Assembly (NCBI RefSeq): GCF_003234935.1 | Contig: NZ_QKSB01000018.1 | Span: 1-37,689 of the forward strand | Direction: 5' to 3' | Origin: Putridiphycobacter roseus | Lineage (GTDB): Bacteria > Bacteroidota > Bacteroidia > Flavobacteriales_D > Crocinitomicaceae | Length of the DNA stretch: 37,689 nucleotides | Part shown: in pieces, positions 1-9,235 of the stretch | Numbering within the stretch: the stretch's first letter is position 1 | Layout of the letters: each line of letters opens with the position of its first letter | Notes under the pieces: generated by a model | Told to the model about the DNA's origin: nothing | The model's database searches: none | The model's input: the letters and a program-made list of their open reading frames with translations, nothing else | Position numbers and translations under genes: made by a program

Positions 1-36
1 ACGTTTCACATACCCCATGTTTTCTGATGTTTTCAT
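1..36 (-). CDS. IS3-family transposase OrfA, N-terminal 12 codons only
   Basis: The minus strand from 36 to 1 reads ATG followed by eleven sense codons, giving MKTSENMGYVKR, and runs off the window in frame. This string resembles the conserved N-terminus of OrfA proteins of Bacteroidota IS3-type elements, which carry a helix-turn-helix for binding the IS ends; that domain would lie beyond the window. Twelve residues are very little, so the call depends on recognising this N-terminus and on the IS-like leader upstream. It cannot be told whether the full gene is intact. Confidence 0.5.
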   Translation of the reverse strand, partial: MKTSENMGYVKR

Positions 37-79
37 TACACTACTGTTTTAGTGTATCGCTATTTCAGGACGTGACACA
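1..79 (-). mobile_element. End of a probable IS3-family insertion sequence (cut by window edge)
   Basis: On the minus strand a short non-coding stretch (79 down to 37) precedes an open frame whose first 12 codons match, from memory, the usual N-terminus of Bacteroidota IS3-type OrfA transposases. Read on the minus strand the putative terminus begins TGTGTCACGTCCTGAAATAG, so it starts with the TG typical of IS3-family inverted repeats. The exact outer end near 79 is an inference, because the other inverted repeat and the target-site duplication lie outside the window. The element stops just beside the alaS terminator and does not damage alaS. Confidence 0.55.
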
Positions 80-87
80 ATTATTTC

Positions 88-125
88 AAAAAAAGCCCCG
101 TCATTTATCGACAGGGCTTTTTATT
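88..125 (-). terminator. Rho-independent terminator of alaS
   Basis: A 13-bp stem (90-102 with 110-122) and a 7-nt loop (103-109) lie about 30 nt past the alaS stop. Position 99/113 is a C-A mismatch if read on the plus strand but a G-U wobble on the minus strand, and the minus-strand arm is followed by a run of T. This orientation makes it the terminator of alaS rather than of something entering from the left. Confidence 0.85.
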
Positions 126-152
126 GTTATGTTTTGTACTGAAGGAGATGCT

Positions 153-2774
153 TTATGCTCCAAATATTTTTTCCTCAATAAATTTTAAACCTTCCGCTAT
201 CCCATTCGCATCTGATCCACCTGCAGAAGCATAAAAAGGTTGTCCACCTCCTCCACCTTTAATCAGTTTTGCCGCTTCCCTAATAATGCCACCGGCATTT
301 AAATCATTTTCTTTTGCGTAAGCTTCCGTAAAAATAATAGTCAAGCTGGCTTTCCCATCATTACTTCCTCCAAACACACCGACAAACGGGTTAAATTTTG
401 ACTTTAAATTAAAGGCAATTTGTTTAATACTATCATTATCTAAATTAAGTTTTTCACTTAAAAAATGTACCCCATTTTTCTCCACGATATTACTTTCAAT
501 ATCCTTACCAATATAATTTACTTTTTCCAGTTTAAGTGCGTCAATTTGCTTTTGAAGCACCGCATTTTTAGCAAGCGTTTCCTCTATTGTTTTCACCAAA
601 TTTTTAGGCTTATTAAATAAGTTTGCTATTGCATCAAATTGCGTTACTCTTGTTGAAAAATATAATTCAGCAGCATCAGAAGTAATAGCTTCAATTCTTC
701 TAATTCCTGCTGCTACAGAAGATTCTGTAACAATTTTAAAAGAACCAATTATACCAGTACTACTCACATGAGTCCCACCACATAATTCCACAGAATCTCC
801 AAATTTTATCACCCTTACCACATCTCCATATTTCTCACCGAATAGAGCCATTGCCCCCATATCTTCAGCGACCTTAATTGGAATATTTCTTTTTTCGTCT
901 AAAGTTATATTGGCTTTTATTAGCGCATTTACTTTTGATTCAATAGCTGAGATTTCCTCTTCACTTAATTTTGAGAAATGAGAAAAATCAAAACGCAATA
1001 CCTTTTCATTTACCAAAGATCCTTTTTGTTCTACATGTGTTCCAAGTACTTCTCTTAAGACATGATGCAACAAATGAGTTCCAGAGTGATTTGCCTCCAC
1101 TAATCTTCTTCTTTTAGTGTCCACATGAGCTTTAAACTTGCCATTTATGTTTTCTGGTAGTTTATCCACCAAATGAACAATCAAATTATTCTCCTTTTTA
1201 GTATCGAATATTTTTACTTTTTCACCATCTAATTCAATGAAGCCGGTATCGCCTTCTTGACCTCCACCCTGTGCATAAAAAGGGGTTAAATTAAAAACCA
1301 ATTGGTAAAACTTCTTCTTTTTCTGACTTACTTCACGGTATTTTGTAATGTATATATCGGATTCTAAAAAATCATACCCCACAAATTCTTCCTTATCATC
1401 TTCTTTTAATTGCACCCAATCTTGAGTACTCACCTGTGTAGCTGCCCTTGATCTCGTTTTTTGTTTTTCCAATGCGATATTAAAACCATTTTCATCTATT
1501 TGCAGGTCATTTTCTCGTGCAATCAATCCCGTTAAATCTATTGGGAAGCCAAACGTATCATACAATTCAAAAATCACTTCTCCGTCTAAGATCAATTCAT
1601 TTTTGGCTTTTGCACTCTCAATAATCCCGTCTAATTTCTTAATACCCTGGGCTAAAGTTCTAAAAAAGCTAACCTCTTCTTCATATATAACTTTACTAAT
1701 CGTTTCTTTTTGGTTCAATAATTCAGGAAAAGCGTCTCCCATTATCTCTCCCAATTTTTCCGATAATTCATACAGGAAAGGACCTTCTAACCCTAAAGTT
1801 GAATAACCATAGCGCACTGCCCTTCTCAAGATTCTACGAATGACATAACCTGCACCTGTATTTGATGGTAATTGACCATCTGTGATGGAAAATGCAATTG
1901 CCCGTATATGGTCTGCCACCACACGCATGGCAATATCTAGCTTTTCAGAAGCCCCGTATTTTTTATTGGCCTTTTTAGCAATAAAATTAATTAAATATTG
2001 AAATTGATCCGTGTCGTAATTAGAGGTAACACCTTGCATCACCATAGCTAATCGCTCTAATCCCATTCCAGTATCCACATGGTTATTAGGTAATTTATCT
2101 AAACTACCGTCTGCCATTCTATTGTATTGCATAAATACCAAGTTCCAAATCTCAATAACCTGAGGATGGTCAGCATTTACTAAAGACTTGCCGTCTACTT
2201 TTTCTCTTTCAGCTTCACTTCTAATGTCTACATGAATTTCGGAAGCTGGACCACAAGGACCAGACTCACCCATTTCCCAAAAATTATCTTTCTTAGAGGC
2301 TAAAATAATTCTATCCTCATCTATGTATTGCTTCCAAATATCAAAAGACGCTTGATCTACACCTAGACCATCTTCTTTGTCCCCTTCAAAAACGGTTACA
2401 TAAAGTTTACGCTTATCAATTTTATACACTTCCGTTAAAATTTCCCAAGCCCATCCTATTGCTTCTTTTTTAAAGTAATCTCCAAAAGACCAATTTCCAA
2501 GCATTTCAAACATTGTATGGTGGTAAGTATCTACCCCTACTTCTTCTAAATCATTATGCTTTCCCGAAACTCTCAAACATTTTTGAGTATTCGCAACCCG
2601 CGTGTCTTTTGCTTTATTATATCCTAAAAAGAAATCCTTAAATTGGTTCATTCCCGCATTTGTAAACATTAAAGTAGGGTCGTTTTTAACTACCATAGGG
2701 GCAGAGGAAACAATTTTATGAGATTTTTCCTCAAAAAAATTTAAAAATACTTCTCGAATTTCTTTAGTTTTCAT
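153..2774 (-). CDS. alaS: Alanine--tRNA ligase
   Basis: Cytoplasmic class II aminoacyl-tRNA synthetase that charges tRNA-Ala and edits Ser- and Gly-tRNA-Ala. At 873 residues it has the full family length. The N-terminal catalytic core starts with the conserved region around NDPTLMFTNAGMNQFKDFF (31-49). The editing domain carries the zinc motifs HSGTH (563-567) and CGGTH (665-669). The C-terminal DHHA1/C-Ala part ends with a glycine-rich GGGGGQPFYASAGG (840-853). The ATG at 2774 begins MKTKEIREVFLNFF, which matches the usual start of the family. It is transcribed alone, divergently from the M23 peptidase gene, with a -7 box at 2825-2832 and a terminator at 88-125. Confidence 0.98.
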   Translation of the reverse strand: MKTKEIREVFLNFFEEKSHKIVSSAPMVVKNDPTLMFTNAGMNQFKDFFLGYNKAKDTRVANTQKCLRVSGKHNDLEEVGVDTYHHTMFEMLGNWSFGDYFKKEAIGWAWEILTEVYKIDKRKLYVTVFEGDKEDGLGVDQASFDIWKQYIDEDRIILASKKDNFWEMGESGPCGPASEIHVDIRSEAEREKVDGKSLVNADHPQVIEIWNLVFMQYNRMADGSLDKLPNNHVDTGMGLERLAMVMQGVTSNYDTDQFQYLINFIAKKANKKYGASEKLDIAMRVVADHIRAIAFSITDGQLPSNTGAGYVIRRILRRAVRYGYSTLGLEGPFLYELSEKLGEIMGDAFPELLNQKETISKVIYEEEVSFFRTLAQGIKKLDGIIESAKAKNELILDGEVIFELYDTFGFPIDLTGLIARENDLQIDENGFNIALEKQKTRSRAATQVSTQDWVQLKEDDKEEFVGYDFLESDIYITKYREVSQKKKKFYQLVFNLTPFYAQGGGQEGDTGFIELDGEKVKIFDTKKENNLIVHLVDKLPENINGKFKAHVDTKRRRLVEANHSGTHLLHHVLREVLGTHVEQKGSLVNEKVLRFDFSHFSKLSEEEISAIESKVNALIKANITLDEKRNIPIKVAEDMGAMALFGEKYGDVVRVIKFGDSVELCGGTHVSSTGIIGSFKIVTESSVAAGIRRIEAITSDAAELYFSTRVTQFDAIANLFNKPKNLVKTIEETLAKNAVLQKQIDALKLEKVNYIGKDIESNIVEKNGVHFLSEKLNLDNDSIKQIAFNLKSKFNPFVGVFGGSNDGKASLTIIFTEAYAKENDLNAGGIIREAAKLIKGGGGGQPFYASAGGSDANGIAEGLKFIEEKIFGA

Positions 2775-2824
2775 GTTTTAAAATTACTTTTATATTAAGC
2801 ATTCATTTTCAGCACATTTTGAAT

Positions 2825-2832
2825 CAAAAATA
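2825..2832 (-). promoter_or_regulatory. -7 promoter box for alaS
   Basis: The minus strand reads TATTTTTG, a perfect TAnnTTTG. A TTTG at 2857-2860 lies 24 nt upstream, slightly longer than the usual -33 spacing, so the -33 assignment is weak. It would give a leader of about 45 nt. Confidence 0.5.
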
Positions 2833-2907
2833 CTGTTTTATCAAACTTAGATATCACAAATAAATGTTAAATTTCAAAATTACGGTACAAATTTATGCTA
2901 ATTCACT

Positions 2908-2915
2908 TAATTTTG
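2908..2915 (+). promoter_or_regulatory. -7 promoter box for the M23 peptidase gene
   Basis: TAATTTTG matches TAnnTTTG exactly and stands 47 nt before the ATG at 2963. No clear -33 TTTG is present at the expected distance. Confidence 0.5.
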
Positions 2916-2962
2916 TGCTTTCAAAAGCATATTTATAAGCAATTGAATATAAAATACAAATT

Positions 2963-3937
2963 ATGGCTAGAGGTCAAAAGTATAAATATAATATTGAAAC
3001 ACTTGATTACGAAAAAGTAAAATCTACTTTTGGACAAAAATTACTCAAGTCACTTTTAGTTATTGCACCGGCAATAGTTTTAGGTTTTGTTTTTCAATTT
3101 GTTTTTTCTTTGTGGTTTATTTCACCATCAGAAGCTAAACTAAAGCAAGAAAATAAATTTTTACAGACTAAATTAGAAAATCAAACAGAGAGTTTAAACT
3201 TGATGGATGAAGTTTTAAAAAATATTGAAGAAAAAGATAACGGCATTTACCGTGTCATTTTTAATGCACAGCCTTTTCCTAGCGAATACCGAAAAATGGG
3301 AACTGGAGGCGCGGAAGATTTTGAAGATTTAAAAGGACATGAGTTATCTGAAAAGCTTATTGAAAATGCAAAAAAAATTAAAGCACTTGAAAAAAGACTT
3401 TACGCACAATCCCTTTCTTTTGATGAGTTAAAAAATTTAGCAACTGAAAAAGAAAACATGCTTGGTGCTATTCCAGCTATTCAACCAATCACAAATAAAG
3501 ATTTAACTAGAATTGCATCCGGTTTTGGGGTTAGAATTGACCCGCATTATCACACCCAAAGAATGCACCAGGGATTAGATTTCTCCGCGCCAACAGGCAC
3601 CAATGTGATGGCAACTGGAAATGGTGTTGTGGAAGTGGTAGAAAAGAAAATTTGGGGTTACGGAAATTCAATCGTAATTAACCATGGTTACGGATACAAA
3701 ACAAGATATGCGCATTTAAATGCATTCAATGTGAAAAAAGGTCAAAAAGTAATGCGTGGTCAAATAATCGGCTATGTAGGTACTACTGGTAAATCTACTG
3801 GTCCACATTTACATTATGAAGTAATGAAGAATAAAGACAGAGTGAATCCTATTCACTTTTTTCATTCAGATTTAACTCCTGAAGATTTCGAAAAAATAAT
3901 CGAAATGTCTAACAATGTCAACCAATCATTTGATTAA
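2963..3937 (+). CDS. M23 family metallopeptidase, membrane-anchored murein endopeptidase
   Basis: Probable peptidoglycan endopeptidase acting in the periplasm. A single membrane segment (about 28-53) follows a basic cytoplasmic N-terminus. A coiled-coil-like stretch (about 57-92 and 125-165) leads to a C-terminal LytM/M23 domain (about 183-300). The zinc and catalytic residues are all visible: H202 and D206 in MHQGLD, H251 in YAHLN, and H282/H284 in GPHLHYEV, so it should be active rather than an EnvC-type inactive activator. Genes of this type commonly sit divergently next to alaS in Flavobacteriia. It has its own -7 box at 2908-2915. No hairpin follows before the ompA promoter. Confidence 0.93.
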   Translation: MARGQKYKYNIETLDYEKVKSTFGQKLLKSLLVIAPAIVLGFVFQFVFSLWFISPSEAKLKQENKFLQTKLENQTESLNLMDEVLKNIEEKDNGIYRVIFNAQPFPSEYRKMGTGGAEDFEDLKGHELSEKLIENAKKIKALEKRLYAQSLSFDELKNLATEKENMLGAIPAIQPITNKDLTRIASGFGVRIDPHYHTQRMHQGLDFSAPTGTNVMATGNGVVEVVEKKIWGYGNSIVINHGYGYKTRYAHLNAFNVKKGQKVMRGQIIGYVGTTGKSTGPHLHYEVMKNKDRVNPIHFFHSDLTPEDFEKIIEMSNNVNQSFD

Positions 3938-4018
3938 AATAGCCTGCTTTTTCAAAAGTAATGTGCTAATAAATATTAAGTAATTTCATTTTTATAACCT
4001 CATTTTGTAAAAAGACTT

Positions 4019-4026
4019 TATTTTTG
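4019..4026 (+). promoter_or_regulatory. -7 promoter box for ompA
   Basis: TATTTTTG is a perfect TAnnTTTG. It would start transcription near 4032, so an upstream GTG at 4038 would have almost no leader. This favours the ATG at 4053 as the start. Confidence 0.5.
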
Positions 4027-4052
4027 TAGCAAACTTTGTGAAAAAAGAAACT

Positions 4053-5183
4053 ATGAAAAAGATTTTATTAGCAGCTGGAATAATTTTTAGCACAGCTTTT
4101 ACAACAATTAAGGCACAGTCAGTCAATAACGACCTTTCTATTGGTCTCCAATTTGGAACTATTGAATACAAAGGTGATTATGGCAGCGAATTTTTTGGAT
4201 TTAATGGCGTACACCCTTCAATTGGGATAAACATTTCTAAATATGTTACGCCCTCTTTTGATTTAATGGGTAAACTAAAACACGGTATGGTAGACAGAAA
4301 TGTTTTCAGTAATTCCCTTGTTGATTTAAACTTAGCCGTAAAATATAAATTTAATAATGGCTATATTTTAAAAGAAGACCACTTTTTTGCCCCATATTTA
4401 TTCTTAGGAATTGGTGATGCTGTATCTGTTTACACAGACAAGACAACGGGTGTTAAAGAGCAACCTATTGCTGAATTTAATTTACCTATGGGAGTTGGCT
4501 TTCAATTTAATATCACTGAAAATTGGAGCGCTTCTTTAGAAACACATTACAATTACTTAGTAAGTGATAGAATGGATGGTGTTATTTTAGGTAAATGGGA
4601 CGATTCTTTCCTTTATAACTCTATTGGTTTTAGTTATGCTTTCGCTTCAGGAAAAGATGCTGATGGAGACGGTGTAAAAGATAAAAATGATAAATGTCCA
4701 AACATTGCAGGAACAGCAGGTACGGGAGGATGTCCAGATTCTGATGGAGATGGCGTAACGGACTTAGATGATAAATGTCCATTAGTACCTGGTATTGTAG
4801 AAGAAAATGGTTGTCCTAAAAATTTCAAACAAAATGTTGAAATCATGTCTAAAGCACGTAAAGGTTTGTTTTTTAACACGGGCTCTGCAGTAATTAAAGA
4901 AGCGTCTTTTAAAGCGCTTGATGGGGTAGTAAAAGTAATGGCTCAAAATAAAAATTACAAGCTAGAAATTGATGGGCATACCGATAATACTGGTGATGCT
5001 ACATTCAATAAAACATTATCTCAGAAAAGAGCAGAAGCTGCCAGAGATTATATTATTAAAAAAGGAATTGCTGCTGAGCGTTTAAAAGCTACTGGATATG
5101 GTGATACTGTACCAGCTGCAGATAATGCAACAGAAGAAGGAAGATCTAAAAATAGAAGAGTAGAATTTAATATTAAATTCTAA
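4053..5183 (+). CDS. OmpA family outer-membrane protein with TSP3 calcium-type repeats
   Basis: Outer-membrane beta-barrel protein anchored to peptidoglycan. From the ATG at 4053 it has 376 residues. A signal peptide of about 22 residues ending near KAQS comes first, then an N-terminal barrel of about 170 residues. A short aspartate/cysteine-rich linker follows (about 202-256) with two DxDGDGV repeats, each followed by a KCP motif, as in thrombospondin type 3 calcium repeats. The OmpA C-terminal domain (about 262-376) contains the peptidoglycan-binding motifs GHTDNTG and NRRVEF. A GTG at 4038 would add five residues (MKKET) before the signal peptide and is less likely. It is a monocistronic unit closed by the terminator at 5206-5236. 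Confidence 0.95.
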   Translation: MKKILLAAGIIFSTAFTTIKAQSVNNDLSIGLQFGTIEYKGDYGSEFFGFNGVHPSIGINISKYVTPSFDLMGKLKHGMVDRNVFSNSLVDLNLAVKYKFNNGYILKEDHFFAPYLFLGIGDAVSVYTDKTTGVKEQPIAEFNLPMGVGFQFNITENWSASLETHYNYLVSDRMDGVILGKWDDSFLYNSIGFSYAFASGKDADGDGVKDKNDKCPNIAGTAGTGGCPDSDGDGVTDLDDKCPLVPGIVEENGCPKNFKQNVEIMSKARKGLFFNTGSAVIKEASFKALDGVVKVMAQNKNYKLEIDGHTDNTGDATFNKTLSQKRAEAARDYIIKKGIAAERLKATGYGDTVPAADNATEEGRSKNRRVEFNIKF

Positions 5184-5205
5184 TCCTTTTTTTTAATTAA
5201 ATTTG

Positions 5206-5236
5206 AAACGCCTTGTCATGCAAGGCGTTTTTTTTT
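5206..5236 (+). terminator. Rho-independent terminator of ompA
   Basis: A perfect 10-bp stem (5206-5215 with 5221-5230), loop TCATG, and a T-run to 5236. It lies 22 nt after the ompA stop and ends 3 nt before the tilS ATG. Confidence 0.93.
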
Positions 5237-5239
5237 GTT

Positions 5240-6547
5240 ATGGAAAAATTATTTGAATCAATACTTAAAGCATTTAACCCTACTTATAAAAAACAGGTTT
5301 TTTATATTGCCATTAGTGGGGGGAAAGACTCTATGGTTTTAACACACCTGCTTTTAAAATTAAACCTGAAGCCAATACTACTCCATTGCAACTTTAACTT
5401 AAGGGGGCAAGAGTCAATAGAAGACGCCTTATTTATAAAAAAATTTGCGGAAGCACACCAACTCACTTATTTTATAAAATCGTTTGACACCCTTCAAATT
5501 GCTAATGCTCAAAAAAAGAATATCCAATTAACCGCTAGAGACATAAGGTACCAATGGTTTTCTGAAATGACAGAAGAAGGAATTCTTTTAACCGCACACC
5601 ATTTAAACGATAAAGTGGAAACATTCCATATCCATACTTTGAGAGGGACAGGTCTTAAAGGTCTCACCTCAATACCCGCAAAAAGAGATAATATATTTCG
5701 ACCATTACTCAACATATCTAGTAAACAAATTGAAAAGTATATTAACGACCATGATATACAATATCGACAAGACAGTAGTAATGCAAAACTAAAATACAGA
5801 AGAAATAATATCCGCCATGCTGTTATTCCTTTATTAGAAAGTATTACACCCGATTATATTGAAAAGATGAAACCCTTAATGGATGAATTGAGTGATGTCG
5901 ATCAGTATATAACAGAACAAGTACAGCTTTTTGAAAACAAGCATAAAAAACAAGAAAGTAACTATGTTTATTATCCACTCACTTGTTTAAGTAATTTAGC
6001 AGATTTCTTTTTAATTCGATTATTTAAAGACTTTGGAGTACAACGTGCACAAATTAGTTCTTTAACCAAGTTACTGAATGCTACAAATGGAGCCATACTA
6101 GAAACCAAGACCCATACTTTTTTGAAGGACAGGTCCCAAATTCAAATTCAACCCAAAACAGACTTTCTTGAGTTTACCCTTCAAATCACAGATTTGAGTG
6201 CTACTATTAAAACACCATTTGGAACTTTACATTTTGAAACCCTTGCGCCAAATGAAACCATGCAATTTGAGAAAAATGCTGCCTATTTGAATAAAGACCT
6301 AATAGTATTACCTTTAACATTGACTAACGTTTATAAAAATACAAAATTTCACCCTTTTGGGATGAAAGGTAAAAAGCGTATTTCTGACTACCTCATTGAC
6401 CATAAAAAAAGTATTTTTGAAAAGAATAAACAACTTCTTTTAAAAGACCAATCAGGAGTTTTATGGCTTGTAAATGAAAGGATTGATGATAAATACCAAA
6501 TTCAAAACAATACAAATAAAATTCTTAGAGTTACTTACTCAGAATAA
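5240..6547 (+). CDS. tilS: tRNA(Ile)-lysidine synthase
   Basis: ATP-dependent enzyme that converts C34 of tRNA-Ile(CAU) to lysidine, so the tRNA reads AUA. The PP-loop ATPase motif SGGKDS is at 26-31. The N-terminal N-type PP-loop domain is followed by a middle domain and a C-terminal TilS_C-like domain (about 355-430, around HPFGMKGKKRISDYLID). At 435 residues it is of usual length for Bacteroidota. The frame is open upstream to a TTG at 5213, but that codon lies inside the ompA terminator stem, so the ATG at 5240 is the start. No separate promoter could be recognised: the gene begins 3 nt after the terminator T-run, so it may depend on read-through or on a promoter within ompA. Confidence 0.96.
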   Translation: MEKLFESILKAFNPTYKKQVFYIAISGGKDSMVLTHLLLKLNLKPILLHCNFNLRGQESIEDALFIKKFAEAHQLTYFIKSFDTLQIANAQKKNIQLTARDIRYQWFSEMTEEGILLTAHHLNDKVETFHIHTLRGTGLKGLTSIPAKRDNIFRPLLNISSKQIEKYINDHDIQYRQDSSNAKLKYRRNNIRHAVIPLLESITPDYIEKMKPLMDELSDVDQYITEQVQLFENKHKKQESNYVYYPLTCLSNLADFFLIRLFKDFGVQRAQISSLTKLLNATNGAILETKTHTFLKDRSQIQIQPKTDFLEFTLQITDLSATIKTPFGTLHFETLAPNETMQFEKNAAYLNKDLIVLPLTLTNVYKNTKFHPFGMKGKKRISDYLIDHKKSIFEKNKQLLLKDQSGVLWLVNERIDDKYQIQNNTNKILRVTYSE

Positions 6548-6589
6548 TATTCTATTTTTACCGTTTTCAAATAACTTTAGTTACGATTC

Positions 6590-9235
6590 ATGAAGCTTCA
6601 TTATTTATTCCTTTTATACTTCTTCTTACCCATTTTGACTTTGGCACAAACGGTCAATATTAGTGGACGAATTGTGGATGAAAAAGGTAGGAAAATTGAA
6701 AATGTACTCGTAAAAGTAGCTAATACTAGTTTATTTACCACTTCTAATTCAAAAGGTACATTCCAACTCACCGCCAAAGAAAACAGTAGTATCACTATCA
6801 TTATTACTGCATTAAACTATGAACAAAAAAGTTTAAATGTTCGAATTCATGATATAGACTTAAATTTAGGGACGATTACTCTACGGCAAAATGAAACACA
6901 AACGGTAATTGTTGAGTCAAAAAGAATTAGTAGTACCATTGAAAAAATTAAACCACCTGATATTGGTGTCATACCCTCTAGTACTGGCAATTTTGAGGAT
7001 TATTTAAAATTAACCGGACTTGGGGTTACTTCAAATAATGAACTCACTTCCAATTACAATGTGAGAGGCGGAAATTATGACGAAAACTTAATTTACGTCA
7101 ATGGCATTGAAATTTATCGCCCATTATTAGCAAGATCTGGTCAACAAGAAGGACTGAGTTTTATCAATTCCGCTTTTGTAGAAAACATTTACTTTTCAGC
7201 GGGTGGGTTTGATGCGAATTATGGCGATAAGCTTTCTTCTGTTTTAGATGTTCAATATAAAGAAGCTACCGAATTTAAAGGTTCCGCACAATTAAGTTTA
7301 ATGGGAGCTGAGTTTCATATTGAAAATGTTTTTGGAAAAGCAAATCGAGGTAATTTTATAACCGGAGCAAGGTACAGAACCAATGCTTATGTACTTAACG
7401 CCTTACCGACAAAAGGAGATTACTTTCCTAACTTTTTTGACTACCAAGCATTGGTAAACTATTACACGGTATACAACAATGAAGACTCATACCAGAAGAT
7501 ATTTTTTTTAGGTCACTTTGCACATAACAATTACAAATTTATTCCAAAAACAAAAACAACACAATGGGGAACTGTGAATGAAGCCTATCAGTTGAAAATA
7601 TTTTATGAAGGGGAAGAACGATCAAACTTTAACACTTTCACTGGTGCAGTAGGATATTTGTGGAAAGTAAATAAAAAGTTAAATTTTAACCTTACCACCT
7701 CTACGTTTTTTTCAGATGAAAATGAAGAATATGACATCCTTGGAGAATACCTCATCAATACATTAGAAACGGATCCGTCTAAGGAAGAATTTGGAGATTC
7801 AACCCAAAACATAGGTGTTGGTGGATTTTTAAACCATGCAAGAAACAATTTAGAAACCTGGGTAATAACTACGGCTTTTACGAGTAAATACCAATTCAAC
7901 ACTAAAAATAAAGACGAAGAAACTGCCATCAACTCCTCCATTAACTGGGGCTTAAATCATAAATATGAACAATACAATGACGTTTTAAGTGAATGGAATA
8001 TTATCGACTCTGCCGGCTATATTATTCCACTAGACATTGACAATCTGAGTATCGCGAACCTAATAAAAACTAGTAATTTTACGGCTAACACTAATGTAAC
8101 CTCTTTTGCACAATACACAATTAGTAGAGTGAAAAGAAAAACAAAAATACTGACGTTTAAACAAAAAATAAAAACCGATTCCCTTCAATATATTTTATTC
8201 AAAAAAGATACCATTTTAAATGCACCTAACAATTTAAATTTCACTTTTGGAGTTAGAGGAGGGTATCGCTTCTTTAATAATGAACCTTGGCTTACTCCGC
8301 GTTTTAACATGTCATTTTCTCCTCGAAATTATTTACTTACGCAAGAAGGGAACACCAGTAGAAGGAATGTGAGGTTCAAATTATCATCTGGCCTGTATTT
8401 TCAACCGCCTTCGTATCGAGAAATGCGTGATTTGTATGGATTCGTCAACCCGTCGGTTTTAGCACAAAAATCCTGGCACAATGTTCTGGGTATGGATGTA
8501 TATGTACAAATGTGGGGTCGCCCATTTAAAATTGTTGCAGAAACTTACTATAAACACATGTGGGATATAAACCCATACGAAATTGATAATGTAAAAATAA
8601 GGTACTACGCTGAAAATAATGCCACAGCATTTGCTTATGGTTTTGACGCGAAAATTAATGGAGAATTTATCAAAGGTGTAGAGTCACATTTTAAAATTGG
8701 TTTACTACAAATTAAGGAAGATTTGGCTGGAGATGTCTATACAGAATATTATAATGAGGCAGGAGAAGTAGCGGTTAAAGGTTATGAAACAATAACCGAC
8801 AGTGCCGTTATATATCCTGGCTATATTCCAAAACAAACTGAACAATTGATCACATTTGCTATTTTCTTTCAAGATAAAATACCGAATTATGAAAATTTCA
8901 AAATCGCTGTCAATATGCAATATGGCTCCCGATTACCTTATGGTCCGCCTACCTTTAATCGTTACCAAGACATATTAAAAAGTCGGGCCTATTTTAGAGT
9001 AGATCTCGGTATTATTTATGATCTAATCAATGTCGAAAATCAAGCTAAATTCAAAAATAAAAAAGGCTTAAATCAATTGGATAAATTATCTATTAGTTTA
9101 AATGCTTACAATTTACTCGACTTTCAGAATGTGGTTTCCTATAACTGGCTACAAGACATAAGTGGTAGATATTATGCCATACCAAATTACCTCTCTGGGT
9201 TCAGACTAAATCTTAAATTAGTGGCAGAGTTTTAA
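6590..9235 (+). CDS. TonB-dependent receptor with carboxypeptidase-like regulatory domain
   Basis: Outer-membrane active transporter of unknown substrate. Signal peptide of about 19 residues (ending TLAQ), then a CarboxypepD_reg-like beta-sandwich (about 21-100), a plug domain (about 115-225; RGGNYDENLIYVNGIEIYRP at 159-178), and a long beta-barrel ending in phenylalanine, as expected for BAM-assembled proteins. Total 881 residues. No SusD-type lipoprotein follows, so this is not a classic SusCD pair, and no metal or siderophore gene is nearby to suggest a ligand. It lies 42 nt after tilS and may be co-transcribed; TAACTTTA just upstream is a one-mismatch -7 box. Its stop codon overlaps the stop of the convergent methyltransferase gene. 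Confidence 0.93.
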   Translation: MKLHYLFLLYFFLPILTLAQTVNISGRIVDEKGRKIENVLVKVANTSLFTTSNSKGTFQLTAKENSSITIIITALNYEQKSLNVRIHDIDLNLGTITLRQNETQTVIVESKRISSTIEKIKPPDIGVIPSSTGNFEDYLKLTGLGVTSNNELTSNYNVRGGNYDENLIYVNGIEIYRPLLARSGQQEGLSFINSAFVENIYFSAGGFDANYGDKLSSVLDVQYKEATEFKGSAQLSLMGAEFHIENVFGKANRGNFITGARYRTNAYVLNALPTKGDYFPNFFDYQALVNYYTVYNNEDSYQKIFFLGHFAHNNYKFIPKTKTTQWGTVNEAYQLKIFYEGEERSNFNTFTGAVGYLWKVNKKLNFNLTTSTFFSDENEEYDILGEYLINTLETDPSKEEFGDSTQNIGVGGFLNHARNNLETWVITTAFTSKYQFNTKNKDEETAINSSINWGLNHKYEQYNDVLSEWNIIDSAGYIIPLDIDNLSIANLIKTSNFTANTNVTSFAQYTISRVKRKTKILTFKQKIKTDSLQYILFKKDTILNAPNNLNFTFGVRGGYRFFNNEPWLTPRFNMSFSPRNYLLTQEGNTSRRNVRFKLSSGLYFQPPSYREMRDLYGFVNPSVLAQKSWHNVLGMDVYVQMWGRPFKIVAETYYKHMWDINPYEIDNVKIRYYAENNATAFAYGFDAKINGEFIKGVESHFKIGLLQIKEDLAGDVYTEYYNEAGEVAVKGYETITDSAVIYPGYIPKQTEQLITFAIFFQDKIPNYENFKIAVNMQYGSRLPYGPPTFNRYQDILKSRAYFRVDLGIIYDLINVENQAKFKNKKGLNQLDKLSISLNAYNLLDFQNVVSYNWLQDISGRYYAIPNYLSGFRLNLKLVAEF

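Noticed and set aside
5213..5239. An upstream TTG start adding nine residues to tilS
   Set aside because: The codon lies inside the ompA terminator stem, and the added residues (CKAFFFV) come from the stem and T-run. The ATG at 5240 fits the family.
7603..7941. Long antisense frame within the TonB-dependent receptor gene
   Set aside because: Shadow frame without family features. The same holds for the other antisense frames inside alaS, guaB, the S46 peptidase and mgtE genes.
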